Assembly: GCA_937888715.1 (NCBI GenBank)
Contig: CALARU010000056.1
Coordinates: forward strand, 1-64,000
Direction of reading: 5' to 3'
DNA from: an uncultured Planctomycetaceae bacterium
GTDB lineage: Bacteria; Planctomycetota; Planctomycetia; Gemmatales; Gemmataceae
DNA length: 64,000 nt
A model generated the notes under the pieces. It was given only the letters and a program-made list of their open reading frames with translations, had not been told where the DNA came from and did not search any database. A program made the position numbers and the translations under genes. The number at the start of each line of letters is the position of its first letter. Positions within the stretch are counted from its first letter, which is position 1. Positions 8,982 through 19,000 of the stretch are shown piece by piece.

Positions 8982-11443
8982 CAAATAAATTCAGGAATTT
9001 TGAGCAACTTCAGTTTTTTCAAATACTAAGCACCCTTGCTATAAGTTTTGGTATCTTCTTCTATTGCACTCTGCCCCGCCCAATCCTTGCACTTGAAAAT
9101 GAAGACTCTCTCGAAACCGACACGGTTTTTCTGACAAAGGCGGGATTCTCTCTTGCACCTAGCGATCTGGGAAACTGGCTTAACCGAAAATCAAAAGGCA
9201 CATTCACCGAAACTGAAATCGTAAAAGCACTGGCAGATCTTTCATCTTCCTCAAGGGAAATTCAAACTCAAGGAATAATGGCTTTGACCTCAATGGGGCC
9301 GACTGGAAGACCAGCATTAAGAAACCTGGAAAACTCTTCTGAAGGCGCAGTTAAAACACTCGCAAAAAACTGTTTAGATATGGTGGGCACACAATCCAGC
9401 AGAACCGAAATCGCAGTAATTCGAACCTTGGCCGCAAGTTCACCCCAGTTGGCAATTAATGGCATTCTTGAAGTATTCGCTGTTCTAGACGAAGAAACAA
9501 CATGGGATTTTGCCAGAAAAACCCTCTTCGAATTAACATGGAAGAACGAGGCACCAGACCCATTAATGATCGATGCCCTTTCATCGCCTTCAAAAACTCA
9601 AAGAGTTCTCGCATGGGAAATGCTGATTCCTGCTCAGAAACTTCTACCAAAAGATCTGCTTCAAAAAAGCATTAAAGATGAATCTCCCGAAGTGAGATTT
9701 TTAATCGCTTCAACTTTATCACGCAATCTGGATTCATCAGGCATCGAACTGCTGATTGAGTTGCTCCCGATCCTTCCTGAAAACAAAGCCCAAGAATCAG
9801 AAGATCTGCTTCTCGAAATTGCAGGAGATCTTGCACCGCAAGAATTGATTAAGAATAAGGGAACCCCGAAGGGGAATGCTGCGATCTGGAAAAAATGGTG
9901 GACGGAAATCAATGGGGAAAAATTACTACCAGAATTCACGCAAAAAATCCCCACCCCAGAAGATCAAAGAAAAATCAAAGACTTAATCAGGGAGTTAGGC
10001 GATGACAACTTTGAAACTCGCGAGAAAGCTTCTACGAAAATAAAAGCTCTAGGCAACCTCGTCGTCCCCTCGCTTAGATCACTCATCAATTCCATGGATG
10101 TTGAAATTAAAGGCAGAGCAAAAAGCCTTCTCGAAGAAATGGGAGAATCTAAATCGAAACCGATTTCTCCATCGCTTGTAAGAATCCTCGCCTTAAAAAA
10201 AACCAAAGGTTTGTTGCCTGCGCTATTAGCATACTTTCCCGTCGCAGAATCGGATGAACAATTCAACGAATTCCTCGAATCCGCAATCCTTTATGCCCGC
10301 CAACAATCGCTCCCCGATGCAGCAGTCTTAAAATCGCTTACTGCTGAAAACCCAAGGGTTAAACTAGCTTCCGGAATTCTGCTTTTACCATTCGACGATG
10401 CAAATTCCAAAGAAGCAATCAAAACCATCCTTGTGGATAAAAACCCTTGGATTCGAAATCGCATGGCTCTGGCCCTGGCAAATCTTGCGGACAAAACTGC
10501 TATTCCTATTTTGATAAATACGCTCGCAGATTTAAATCAGGAACAATCATCGGATAGCGAAACTTTTCTTTTCGAACTCGCAGGGGCAAACCTCCCCTCC
10601 GATCTTCCGACTTCACCTTCGGACCGAAAAAAAACAAAAGACGCATGGTTAGCTTGGTGGTCTAAAAATGCTGACAAAACATCGTTAACCAAAAACCTTC
10701 TGGGTAACCTTCAAGCTGTTTCCAAGGGAAACACCATCATTTCAAGCCTTGCCAATAATCAAGTTTTCGAATTGGATCGTAATGGCAAAGCCCGGTGGAC
10801 AATTACAGGCCTTTCCGGCCCCATGGATGCACAAGCTCTTCCCAATGGCCGCATTTTAATAACAGAACATCACAACATGAAAATCACCGAACGCAGCACT
10901 AAAGGTGATATTCTTTGGACAAAAGCCATTACCTCTAACCCCCTTAGTGCAACCCGGCATCGCAGTGGCCTTACTTCCATCACCTGCAGAAATATGATCC
11001 TTGAAGTCGATCGATCTGGTAAAGAAATACTTAATTTGCCTAGGCCTCAAAGCGACATCATGAGCGCTGAAAGGCTTAGAGATGGGTCTTACCTTGTTGC
11101 GACTAACCAAATGACTTTGTTGAAAATTGACCGCACAGGCAGAGAATCTAATATTGTCCGATTGCCATTGGGTGTCGCAAGCAATGCCAATGATATTCTT
11201 CAAGATGGTACAGTAATCCTACCCTTAACCTGGCATAACAAACTCCAAGAGATTGATCCTTCAGGAAAAGTTATTTTAGAAATAACGGTCAATCAACCTA
11301 CTGCTGCAGTAAGGTTACCCAATAAAAATATTCTTATCGCAACCCAAACTGTTCCACCCAAGCTGATAGAGTTTGACCGAACGGGGAAGCAAATTTCTGA
11401 AAAACAGGCCCTTCACCCAGTGTTCAGGATTCGAACCAGATAA
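8978..11443 (+). CDS. HEAT-like repeat plus beta-propeller secreted protein, paralogue 2
   Basis: An 821-residue paralogue with the same architecture as the preceding gene. An N-terminal hydrophobic export signal is followed by HEAT-like block 1, the linker AAIWKKWW near residue 301, and HEAT block 2. Block 2 carries the planctomycete-type repeat LGDDNFETREKASTKI from about residue 338. A linker DAWLAWW lies near 555, with a propeller from about 575 to the end (LPNGRILITEHHNMKITERS). Its ATG overlaps the stop of paralogue 1 by four bases, so translation is probably coupled. Function unknown; exported. Confidence 0.85.
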   Translation: MTNKFRNFEQLQFFQILSTLAISFGIFFYCTLPRPILALENEDSLETDTVFLTKAGFSLAPSDLGNWLNRKSKGTFTETEIVKALADLSSSSREIQTQGIMALTSMGPTGRPALRNLENSSEGAVKTLAKNCLDMVGTQSSRTEIAVIRTLAASSPQLAINGILEVFAVLDEETTWDFARKTLFELTWKNEAPDPLMIDALSSPSKTQRVLAWEMLIPAQKLLPKDLLQKSIKDESPEVRFLIASTLSRNLDSSGIELLIELLPILPENKAQESEDLLLEIAGDLAPQELIKNKGTPKGNAAIWKKWWTEINGEKLLPEFTQKIPTPEDQRKIKDLIRELGDDNFETREKASTKIKALGNLVVPSLRSLINSMDVEIKGRAKSLLEEMGESKSKPISPSLVRILALKKTKGLLPALLAYFPVAESDEQFNEFLESAILYARQQSLPDAAVLKSLTAENPRVKLASGILLLPFDDANSKEAIKTILVDKNPWIRNRMALALANLADKTAIPILINTLADLNQEQSSDSETFLFELAGANLPSDLPTSPSDRKKTKDAWLAWWSKNADKTSLTKNLLGNLQAVSKGNTIISSLANNQVFELDRNGKARWTITGLSGPMDAQALPNGRILITEHHNMKITERSTKGDILWTKAITSNPLSATRHRSGLTSITCRNMILEVDRSGKEILNLPRPQSDIMSAERLRDGSYLVATNQMTLLKIDRTGRESNIVRLPLGVASNANDILQDGTVILPLTWHNKLQEIDPSGKVILEITVNQPTAAVRLPNKNILIATQTVPPKLIEFDRTGKQISEKQALHPVFRIRTR

Positions 11444-11469
11444 ACAAACCAGGCCAGGAGGCTATTAAA

Positions 11470-13095
11470 ATGCCGGTAAGACACATAGGGGCATTAATCT
11501 TGGCAGTGTTATTGCCTTTCGCATTAGATAACACGACTGAGGATGAAAAAACACTTGCAGATGCCGGTTTAAAATCAGATGGGAATTCGTTGATTCAATT
11601 TTTAGCCCGCCGCTCTGAGGATAAATTTGACCCCATTCAGATCAAAGCTCTCATTGCAAAATTAGGGGATGATAATTTTGACACCCGCGAACAAACCTCT
11701 GCGACCTTGAATGCCATCGGAATCGCAGCCTTGCCTGATTTGAAAACAGCTTCTAAAAGTACGGATGTCGAAATATCTCGAAGGGCAAAAGATTGCATCC
11801 AAAAAATCGAAGAAGGATCTCGAAAATTTGTCGTCGCAGCGTCAATTCGATTATTGGGCACTAAGAAACCCGAAGGCGCACTGCAAGCTTTAATAAGCTA
11901 TTCACAGTTTTCGGAACTTGATCAAACCACCGAAGATTTAATCTACGCAATCACTGCTACAGGTTCAGAAAATGGAACCCCCTCGAAAATTATCCTTGAT
12001 GCGATTCGCAGCGATAAACCTTTGGTTAAAACGCTTTGCGCAGAAGCATTGGCAAATATCAACCCAGATTTGTTTAAGAAAGAAGCCCTCCCACTGCTTA
12101 ACTCTGATGAACCCAGAGTGCGTTATAAAATCGCCCTAGCCTTTGCCAAATTAGGCGACAAAAGATCTATCGAGCCACTCGTCAGCAGCATTGGTTCCGT
12201 TAGCCAATGGGAATCCTCGCTACTCGATCATTTGCTTAGAAAATTACTGCCATCGAACCCGCCCCCTGTTGGACTTCCTCAACCTGAACTTCAAAAAGAA
12301 TGGGCAAAGCGAACCACAGATACTTCGAAAATACTTGAAGCTCAGCTTGCCTTTAATGCCAAAAACATTGGGAAAACCCTTGTCATTTTATTAGATGCAG
12401 GCAAGTTAATTATGCTGGATTCCAGCAATAATATTCTTTGGAAAATTGACAATCTGCAATTCCCCCTCGATGCCCAAATCCTTCCTGATGAAAAAGTTCT
12501 GGTTGCAGAACATCAGGGAAACAAAGTTACAGAACGAAATAAAAAAGGCGAAATACTTTGGGAAAAGAAAATTGATGGTCCACTGGCAGTACAAAAACTT
12601 GAAGATGGATCCATTTTTATCGCATCAAAATCCAACGTCGTTTTTGTTGATCAAAAAGGCAAAGAAATATCGGAATTTACTCCACCCAACAATGAACCCA
12701 TCATGAAAGCTAACATCGCTTCCAATGGCGATCTTTGCCTCGTCCTTAACACCCCTCAAGGAAATGCAAAGTTCGTCCGATTTGATAAAAACAAAAAACC
12801 TGTCGCCACTTACGACATTGATGTTAGAACCTCAGGCGGAAAAGTAGATATTCTTCCCAATGGCAATTCCCTCATCACTGAAGTTTATGGCAACAGGGTC
12901 ATTGAATTTAACAATGAAGGGAAAGAAGTATGGCAATTTGAATGCGAGCAACCCGTAGCCGCTGTGAGATTACCAAATGGAAACACTCTTATTACATCAA
13001 TGACGCAAATGAAAGCCCTAGAAATAGACCTAAAAGGCAGAGAAATCTGGTCGTACAAATCAAACACCAGAGTTACCCGAGCATTTAGACAATGA
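11470..13095 (+). CDS. HEAT-like repeat plus beta-propeller secreted protein, paralogue 3
   Basis: A 541-residue shorter paralogue with only one HEAT-like block. A signal peptide (RHIGALILAVLLPFALD) is followed by LGDDNFDTREQTSATL from about residue 60 and helical repeats to about 257. A propeller from about 280 shows LPDEKVLVAEHQGNKVTERN and LPNGNTLITSMTQ. The W-x-x-W-W linker is missing. It has the best ribosome binding site of the array (AGGAGG at 11456-11461, eight bases before ATG). It therefore may be translated independently although it is only 26 bases past paralogue 2. It overlaps paralogue 4 by ATGA. Confidence 0.85.
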   Translation: MPVRHIGALILAVLLPFALDNTTEDEKTLADAGLKSDGNSLIQFLARRSEDKFDPIQIKALIAKLGDDNFDTREQTSATLNAIGIAALPDLKTASKSTDVEISRRAKDCIQKIEEGSRKFVVAASIRLLGTKKPEGALQALISYSQFSELDQTTEDLIYAITATGSENGTPSKIILDAIRSDKPLVKTLCAEALANINPDLFKKEALPLLNSDEPRVRYKIALAFAKLGDKRSIEPLVSSIGSVSQWESSLLDHLLRKLLPSNPPPVGLPQPELQKEWAKRTTDTSKILEAQLAFNAKNIGKTLVILLDAGKLIMLDSSNNILWKIDNLQFPLDAQILPDEKVLVAEHQGNKVTERNKKGEILWEKKIDGPLAVQKLEDGSIFIASKSNVVFVDQKGKEISEFTPPNNEPIMKANIASNGDLCLVLNTPQGNAKFVRFDKNKKPVATYDIDVRTSGGKVDILPNGNSLITEVYGNRVIEFNNEGKEVWQFECEQPVAAVRLPNGNTLITSMTQMKALEIDLKGREIWSYKSNTRVTRAFRQ

Positions 13096-14813
13096 GTAAA
13101 AGTCTTCTGCAATCTTTGTTGTTTTTGTTTCTTATCTGCAATATTACACATGGAGGTTGGCCTGAAGATGAAGTGCATTATTGGGATGATATAATCATTA
13201 AAAAATCAGGTATATCGACCAATCCCAAGGATATTCAGACCTGGCTGCAATCCAGAATCCCAAATGTAACAAACGGAATAAAAGCTTCAAAATGGGTTAT
13301 TGATCTTGGAAACGATAGCTTTGAAGTTCGAGAGCAAGCCTCCAGGGAACTTCTAAAACTTAACAATCTCGCAATATTTGAACTAAAAAAAGCGATCAAA
13401 AGTAAGGACATCGAAGTTGCCAAAAGAGCGTCAGACTGCCTTGAACAAATATCTCCTCATGAATCAATCGCTCTCAAAACAGCTATCATCCGACTATTGG
13501 GAAAGTCGAATCCTGAATTGGTTTTCGAATACTTTGCCAAAGTAGTAGATACCCCAGAACTTGACATCCTAACTTCCGAAGCATTGCTGGATGCATTTAG
13601 TATTACAATAAAATCAAACCCAACATTGGTACGAAAACTTGAAGATCGCTCGCAATCCAAGGATATTAAAAGTAGAATCCTTATTGCCCGGGTGCTTGCA
13701 ATTGGGAATCCCAACGGGATTGCATTCAGGAAGCTTTCAACTGATGACCAATCTATCGTAAAAGCAAACGCACTCCTCTCACTTCTTCTAGAAAAAGACA
13801 AAAAGGCCATTGGGTTACTAATAAGCTTATTACCTGAATTGAAAACCAATCAATTGATGCCAATTGCAGGATTACTTAACGAATTGATTCAAGACCAAGC
13901 TTCAGAAAAGGAACTTTCGAAAGAAAAGCCTTCTGCGGTAGAACTGCAAAAACTATTCGCTTCCGCATGGGAGGGCAAAAACGCCTCAACTAATCTGGAC
14001 ACATTTACTTTCAATCAATTACTACCTAAGCGCATCCTTGCATCTCTTGCAGAACCCAACCGGAGTGGAAAAATTTGTTCACTCAATCCAGATGGTTCAG
14101 TTACCGAACTTTTTCGCAACAATTCTTACGCTGACCTAGTTTGCGCAATCAATCATACACTGTTTTTTTTGATGGAACGATCCAGGGGTCACGTGATCAT
14201 CAACAACCTTGGCGAAATTTACGAAAGAAGCGGCCCGCTAATATCCACTTTTGGACTTGATACCGATGGCTTAGGAAAGAAGTTTATTCTGAATCGAAAA
14301 AATCTATTAGTCCTCGATTACACCAACAAAATTATAGAAAGTGTTGAGGTCAATAATGATTGCTTGGCAGGCACCCGCTTAATCAATGGCGACTATGCAA
14401 TTGTTTTCAAAGATAAATCTTTGCTAATTCTTGACGGAAAAAACCTTAAGAAAGAAAAAACAAAGATTTCATTAGGGGCGATTGAACCTGCACGCACTAT
14501 TCTTGGGTATCAAATTCAAGGAACCCGGTCCGGTTCGATTTTAATACCTGAATTCGGAGGCAAAGCGATCAATGAGTATGATCAGGCAGGCAAATTACTG
14601 AAAACCATTAAATTCAGCATAAATACCGGCAATTCCACTATTTATGGCCCAACTTTGACCATAAATACCAATGGAAATTTTTTGATTGGTACCCGACTAG
14701 GCGAAACGGTGACAGAATTGAACATGGAAGGCAAAGAAATAAGAAACTGGGCCCTAGATTCTAAATTACACCGCATTTTTTCCCAACCTTTGCGAATTAT
14801 TTGGCCCGACTAA
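13092..14813 (+). CDS. HEAT-like repeat plus divergent beta-propeller secreted protein, paralogue 4
   Basis: A 573-residue paralogue and the most diverged of the four. A signal peptide (SLLQSLLFLFLICNITHG) is followed by LGNDSFEVREQASREL near residue 75, one HEAT-like block to about 260, and a weakly conserved propeller from about 310 ending with NTNGNFLIGTRLGETVTELN. Blade motifs are more degenerate than in the other copies, suggesting relaxed constraint or a different ligand. Its ATG overlaps the stop of paralogue 3. No terminator hairpin is obvious before the tRNA-Leu gene. Confidence 0.82.
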   Translation: MSKSLLQSLLFLFLICNITHGGWPEDEVHYWDDIIIKKSGISTNPKDIQTWLQSRIPNVTNGIKASKWVIDLGNDSFEVREQASRELLKLNNLAIFELKKAIKSKDIEVAKRASDCLEQISPHESIALKTAIIRLLGKSNPELVFEYFAKVVDTPELDILTSEALLDAFSITIKSNPTLVRKLEDRSQSKDIKSRILIARVLAIGNPNGIAFRKLSTDDQSIVKANALLSLLLEKDKKAIGLLISLLPELKTNQLMPIAGLLNELIQDQASEKELSKEKPSAVELQKLFASAWEGKNASTNLDTFTFNQLLPKRILASLAEPNRSGKICSLNPDGSVTELFRNNSYADLVCAINHTLFFLMERSRGHVIINNLGEIYERSGPLISTFGLDTDGLGKKFILNRKNLLVLDYTNKIIESVEVNNDCLAGTRLINGDYAIVFKDKSLLILDGKNLKKEKTKISLGAIEPARTILGYQIQGTRSGSILIPEFGGKAINEYDQAGKLLKTIKFSINTGNSTIYGPTLTINTNGNFLIGTRLGETVTELNMEGKEIRNWALDSKLHRIFSQPLRIIWPD

Positions 14814-14875
14814 CCATTTTATAACCAATGGGGGCTTGATTTCTTCCACGAAAATACCATACTTAAATTAGCTTC

Positions 14876-14959
14876 GCTGGAGTGGTGGAATTGGCAGACA
14901 CACCATCTTGAGGGGGTGGCGCCCGTAAGGGTATGTGGGTTCAAGTCCCACCTTCAGCA
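14876..14959 (+). tRNA. tRNA-Leu (anticodon GAG)
   Basis: An 84-nt class II tRNA. The acceptor stem is GCTGGAG/CTTCAGC with one G-T pair, the D-arm contains TGGCAGAC, and the anticodon stem is CCATC/GGTGG with loop TTGAGGG giving GAG. It has a long variable arm (GCCC GTAA GGGT) and the T-arm GTGGG-TTCAAGT-CCCAC. The discriminator is A, and CCA is not encoded. The long variable arm and the A discriminator fit leucine. The reading of the anticodon depends on the five-pair stem chosen, which contains one T-G pair. Confidence 0.9.
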
Positions 14960-15068
14960 CTGTTATTTTAGTAAGCCCGCTTTTAAACCCCTCGCTTTTC
15001 ACATTCATTTCGCTTATCATTTTCGGCATACAGTTTTTTGGTTTCCTCCTACTACTGGATTGATCTCC

Positions 15069-16004
15069 ATGTTGATTCATACCATTAAATGCATTATGGT
15101 TTCTTTGACCCTTGCATTACTTGCAACATCGACTTCCATAGCTCAAGATAATCGACAAGCCGATGTTATTTATGGCAGAAAATACGGGCTCGCCCTAACC
15201 ATGGATGTTTTCAAGCCAACGGTGAAATCGAATCGTGCCGCAATCTTGATGATAGTTAGCGGTGGCTGGTTCTCTAGTCCTGAAGCGATTAACCCAAAAT
15301 CCACCAATCCGTTTACAAGCCGTGGCTATCATGTATTTGCAGTGGTGCATGGCAGCCAACCAAAGTTTACCATTCCCGAAGCGATTGAAGACCTTCATCG
15401 TGCTACCAAATTCATAAGATCAAAAGCAAAAGAGTACGACATTGACCCAGAGAAAATTGGGATTTCCGGGGGCTCTGCTGGGGGGCATCTTTCATTGATG
15501 ATGGGAGTTGCAGGAAAAAAGGGTGGCGAATTAAATTCAAAAGACCAAGTTCAAGGATTTGCAAGCGGGGCTAACGCAGTCGCCTGCTTTTTTCCGCCTA
15601 CAGACTTCCTCAACTGGGGTGAAGAAGGTAAAGAACAATTAGGCAGGGGCCCTCAGGCAATCCCAAACATCGTTGCACCCTTTGATTTTGTAGTTTTCAA
15701 TCAGCAAAAAAAACAGTTCGAACCTGTTGAAGACATCATGGAAAGAAGAAAAATCGGTGCAGCTATTTCCCCTATTACTCACATCAGCAAACAATCTGCG
15801 CCATCTTTGATAATTCATGGCGACCAAGACAAACTAGTTTCTATTCAACAAGCTGAATCATTTGTAAAAAAAATGAAAGAGGCTGGTGCAGTTGCGGAGT
15901 TAGACACTCGAAAAGGCGCAGGCCATGGCTGGGCCAACATGGACAAAGATCTCGAAAAGTTCGCGGATTGGTTTGATCTGCACCTATTAAACAAAACAAA
16001 GTGA
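15069..16004 (+). CDS. Secreted alpha/beta hydrolase (BD-FAE/esterase-lipase type)
   Basis: A 311-residue exported carboxylesterase-like protein. A signal peptide ends near TSTSIAQD. The nucleophile elbow GISGGSAGGH has Ser136, the acid is Asp254 in HGDQDKLV, and the catalytic His286 lies in GAGHGW. The oxyanion region lies around SGGWFSS. It resembles dienelactone-hydrolase-like or feruloyl-esterase-like proteins common in planctomycetes. ATG 15069 is preferred, because the open frame runs back into tRNA-Leu. A second Met at residue 10 would also leave a signal peptide. The substrate is unknown. The stop codon lies inside the terminator stem. Confidence 0.9.
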   Translation: MLIHTIKCIMVSLTLALLATSTSIAQDNRQADVIYGRKYGLALTMDVFKPTVKSNRAAILMIVSGGWFSSPEAINPKSTNPFTSRGYHVFAVVHGSQPKFTIPEAIEDLHRATKFIRSKAKEYDIDPEKIGISGGSAGGHLSLMMGVAGKKGGELNSKDQVQGFASGANAVACFFPPTDFLNWGEEGKEQLGRGPQAIPNIVAPFDFVVFNQQKKQFEPVEDIMERRKIGAAISPITHISKQSAPSLIIHGDQDKLVSIQQAESFVKKMKEAGAVAELDTRKGAGHGWANMDKDLEKFADWFDLHLLNKTK

Positions 16005-16031
16005 TGACCTCTAAAGTCATCACTTCGTTTT
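15999..16031. terminator. Bidirectional terminator between convergent genes
   Basis: Perfect 10-bp stem AAGTGATGAC/GTCATCACTT with a seven-base loop, followed by CGTTTTT on the plus strand and flanked by A-rich sequence that gives a T-run on the minus strand. It ends the hydrolase gene, and can also serve the giant surface-protein gene converging from the right. Confidence 0.88.
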
Positions 16032-16056
16032 TCAACTAATCAATATTTAATAATTG

Positions 16057-19000
16057 TTATCCCACAAAAACCCCGCCTGTGAACAATGGGTCGTAGGCGT
16101 AGAAGTTATACAACTGGCCTTTTTGATACCTAAATATTTTAACTTCAGGGCCACCATTGGTGTAAGGCGCAGTTACAATTTCAGCAACACCATCGTTGTT
16201 GATATCCGCCATTGCTACTGATAAGCCGCCCGCAAAGTTAATATCGTAGGCAAAGAAGGTGTCGATCAAGCTGGTTCCGGAACCATTGAACACCTTGATA
16301 TGAGGACCGCCACCAGGGCCTGCTGCGACAACAATATCACTTACAATGTCGCCGTTGTAATCTCCCGCACCAACAAAGACTCCTCGGTTAATTCCTGGAT
16401 CAAAAGCGAAGAAACTCGCAAGTACAACTTGCGTTCCTTGGGAAAGTTGGAAACCGCTGACGGCAAGAACATGAGGGCCACCGCCAGGGCCAGCACCAAC
16501 CACCACATCAGAATAACCATCGCCATTCACATCACCCGAAGCAACACTAATACCGCCGGTAAAGGCTGGATTGTATGCAAAGAAACTAGCAATGTTCGAA
16601 TAATCCAGGCCGCTAAAGACCTGAACATGGGGACCACCACCCTGCCCTGCACCGGTTATGATATCTGCATAGCCATCGCCATTCACATCACCCACCGCAA
16701 CGAATATGCCATCATTAAAGGCTGCGTTATAAGCATAAAAACTATGGATAAGCTGAAGGTTGGTGCCATCATAAACATTAACTTGAGGACCACCCCCTGG
16801 GCCTGCTGCTACAATAACATCAGCAATTCCATCGCCGGTGACATCGCCGGAAGCCACGCGCACACCGCCTCTAAAGGATGGAGCAAAAGCAAAGAAGTCC
16901 GTCGTTTGTTGAGTTAAAAGGTTGTAAACATTCACTTGCGGGCCACCCCCAACATTCGTGCCAGTAATCACCAAATTGCTGGTTGCGGTAACAGCTTGGA
17001 AAATCGTTGCTGTTGAGGAAGAGAAGTACCTGGTAATCGAACCATTAGGTGATCCAAGATAATTTGCAGTAATCGTATGACGACCACCTGCCAAAGTACT
17101 TGTAGAATAAGTTGCAACATTATTGCTAACCGCGACAGGAGCTCCCAAGGCAACGCCGTTATCTAAGAATTGCACTAATCCAATCGTGGACTCTGCAGGA
17201 ATAATCGGATTGGTTACGCTTGCTGTAAAAGTAATGGTCGCAAGTCTATCTGCAGGATTTCTTGAGGAAACCAGTCCTAGGGTGGTTATCGCCGTTGTTA
17301 AAATCTGCTGATTAAATATAGGAGAAAAAGCACTACCATTTACATTGCTATCTCCAAGGTATAAAGCATCAATTGTATGAAAACCAGTGGTGCTTATGGA
17401 AGTAAGCAACGTAGCAGTAGTAGCACCTGTAGTTGGATCTGTAACGGTAGTACTTATGGTTTGCAATGGCTGAATTACGCCATCGATTCTTATTAGAACC
17501 TGGCCGGTTGCAGGGCCACCTGCGTACTGAGGAGTAACAGTAGCCGTTACGGTCAATGGCAGATTAGTACCATAAACCTGACTGTTCGTGGTAACAGCAA
17601 CACTGGAACTCGATTTGTTAACGCTTTGAGCGATGATATTAGAATTACTGTCGCCAAAAATCCCCTGGCCAACAAAACTGGAAGTAATCACATGAGGCGA
17701 ACCATTAACATTTAAGGTGGTAGTAGTAAAAGTTGCTACGCCATTAGATACTGGAACTTGCCCTATAGAAACCCCTTGGTCGAAGTAAGTTACAGTACCG
17801 CTTGTAACCGTTCCTGTTACTGCTGAAATGGTAGAGGTAAAGGTAACAGATTCCCCATATTGGGTAAGATTATCAACATCGCTCGATGTCAATATATTTG
17901 TGGTTAGTACACCGACACAAGTCAAAGTTACATCGTTGCCAGTTCCACCAACATAAGAAATACGATAAGAAACGCTATCCCCTGAGGCGTCAAGAACCGT
18001 AATTAAAGAACCTTCAGCCTGACCATTAAATGTACCAACCACAGGGTCTGATCCATCATTGTTGATAATGGTATAATTGTTTCCGCGAACTATTGGGTTG
18101 AAATTCAAGTTAACATGAAGCACAGGGCTGCCAGAAAGATTTACTGTCCCATTAACAGCAAGTTGATCATAAGCTGTGCCTGCAACCGCACCTGATGTAT
18201 TTAAGTCAAAGGAAAAGACCCCAACAGAACTTTGCGCACTAATGCCAGAAGTAGTAAGCACGGAAACATTAGAAGTTTGCGTTCCAGGGGTTACCGTACC
18301 GTTCTGGCCGGCGCTCATGTTAAGAACACCAATCCGACCACTACCTTGAAGTGTACCGCTTGTATTAACAAATACCGGTACATTATCTTGACCAAGTTGG
18401 TATACAGTTCCTGCGCCAACCACGGTACTACCTTGATTATTGCCAATACCTGAAATGATCAAAGTGCCAGCACCAGTTTTTTGCAATGTGGAAGAACCAC
18501 CGTTGATTTTCCCAGAAAGGGTAAGTGTGCCCGTATCAACTCCAACATAAGCGAGTTGCATAGTTCCAGCCAGATTCACATTGCCGCCCCAAGTATTATT
18601 TCCACTAATACTTCGAAGCGCCCCTGCCCCGGCAACACCTGTGCCATCAAGATTTAAGGTTCGATTAGAAATGGATATTGCCCCTGCGGTGCCGCCATCC
18701 AAAGCAAGAGTTGCAGAATTTACAGGTACCGAGGTGGAAACGGTAACTTGGTTAGTTCCAATACCAAGATTACCAGGCGCTTGAACTAACAAAGTGCCTT
18801 CCTGAACTGAAATAGGAAGATTCAAACTAGTCTGAGCCTGAGAAACTACAACTGTTCCTGCTCCAGTTTTAATCAACTGGCTACTGACTGGAATCCCTGC
18901 AGCCTGAGTAATCTGGCCATTTATTATAAACTCACTCCCTGCACCACCCCCAAGGGATGATGTACCAGCAACGGTTATAGTTCCACTCCATGTGTTTTGC

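Noticed and set aside
14916-15068. N-terminal extension of the alpha/beta hydrolase
   Set aside because: It would be translated from the tRNA-Leu gene and would place the signal peptide internally.
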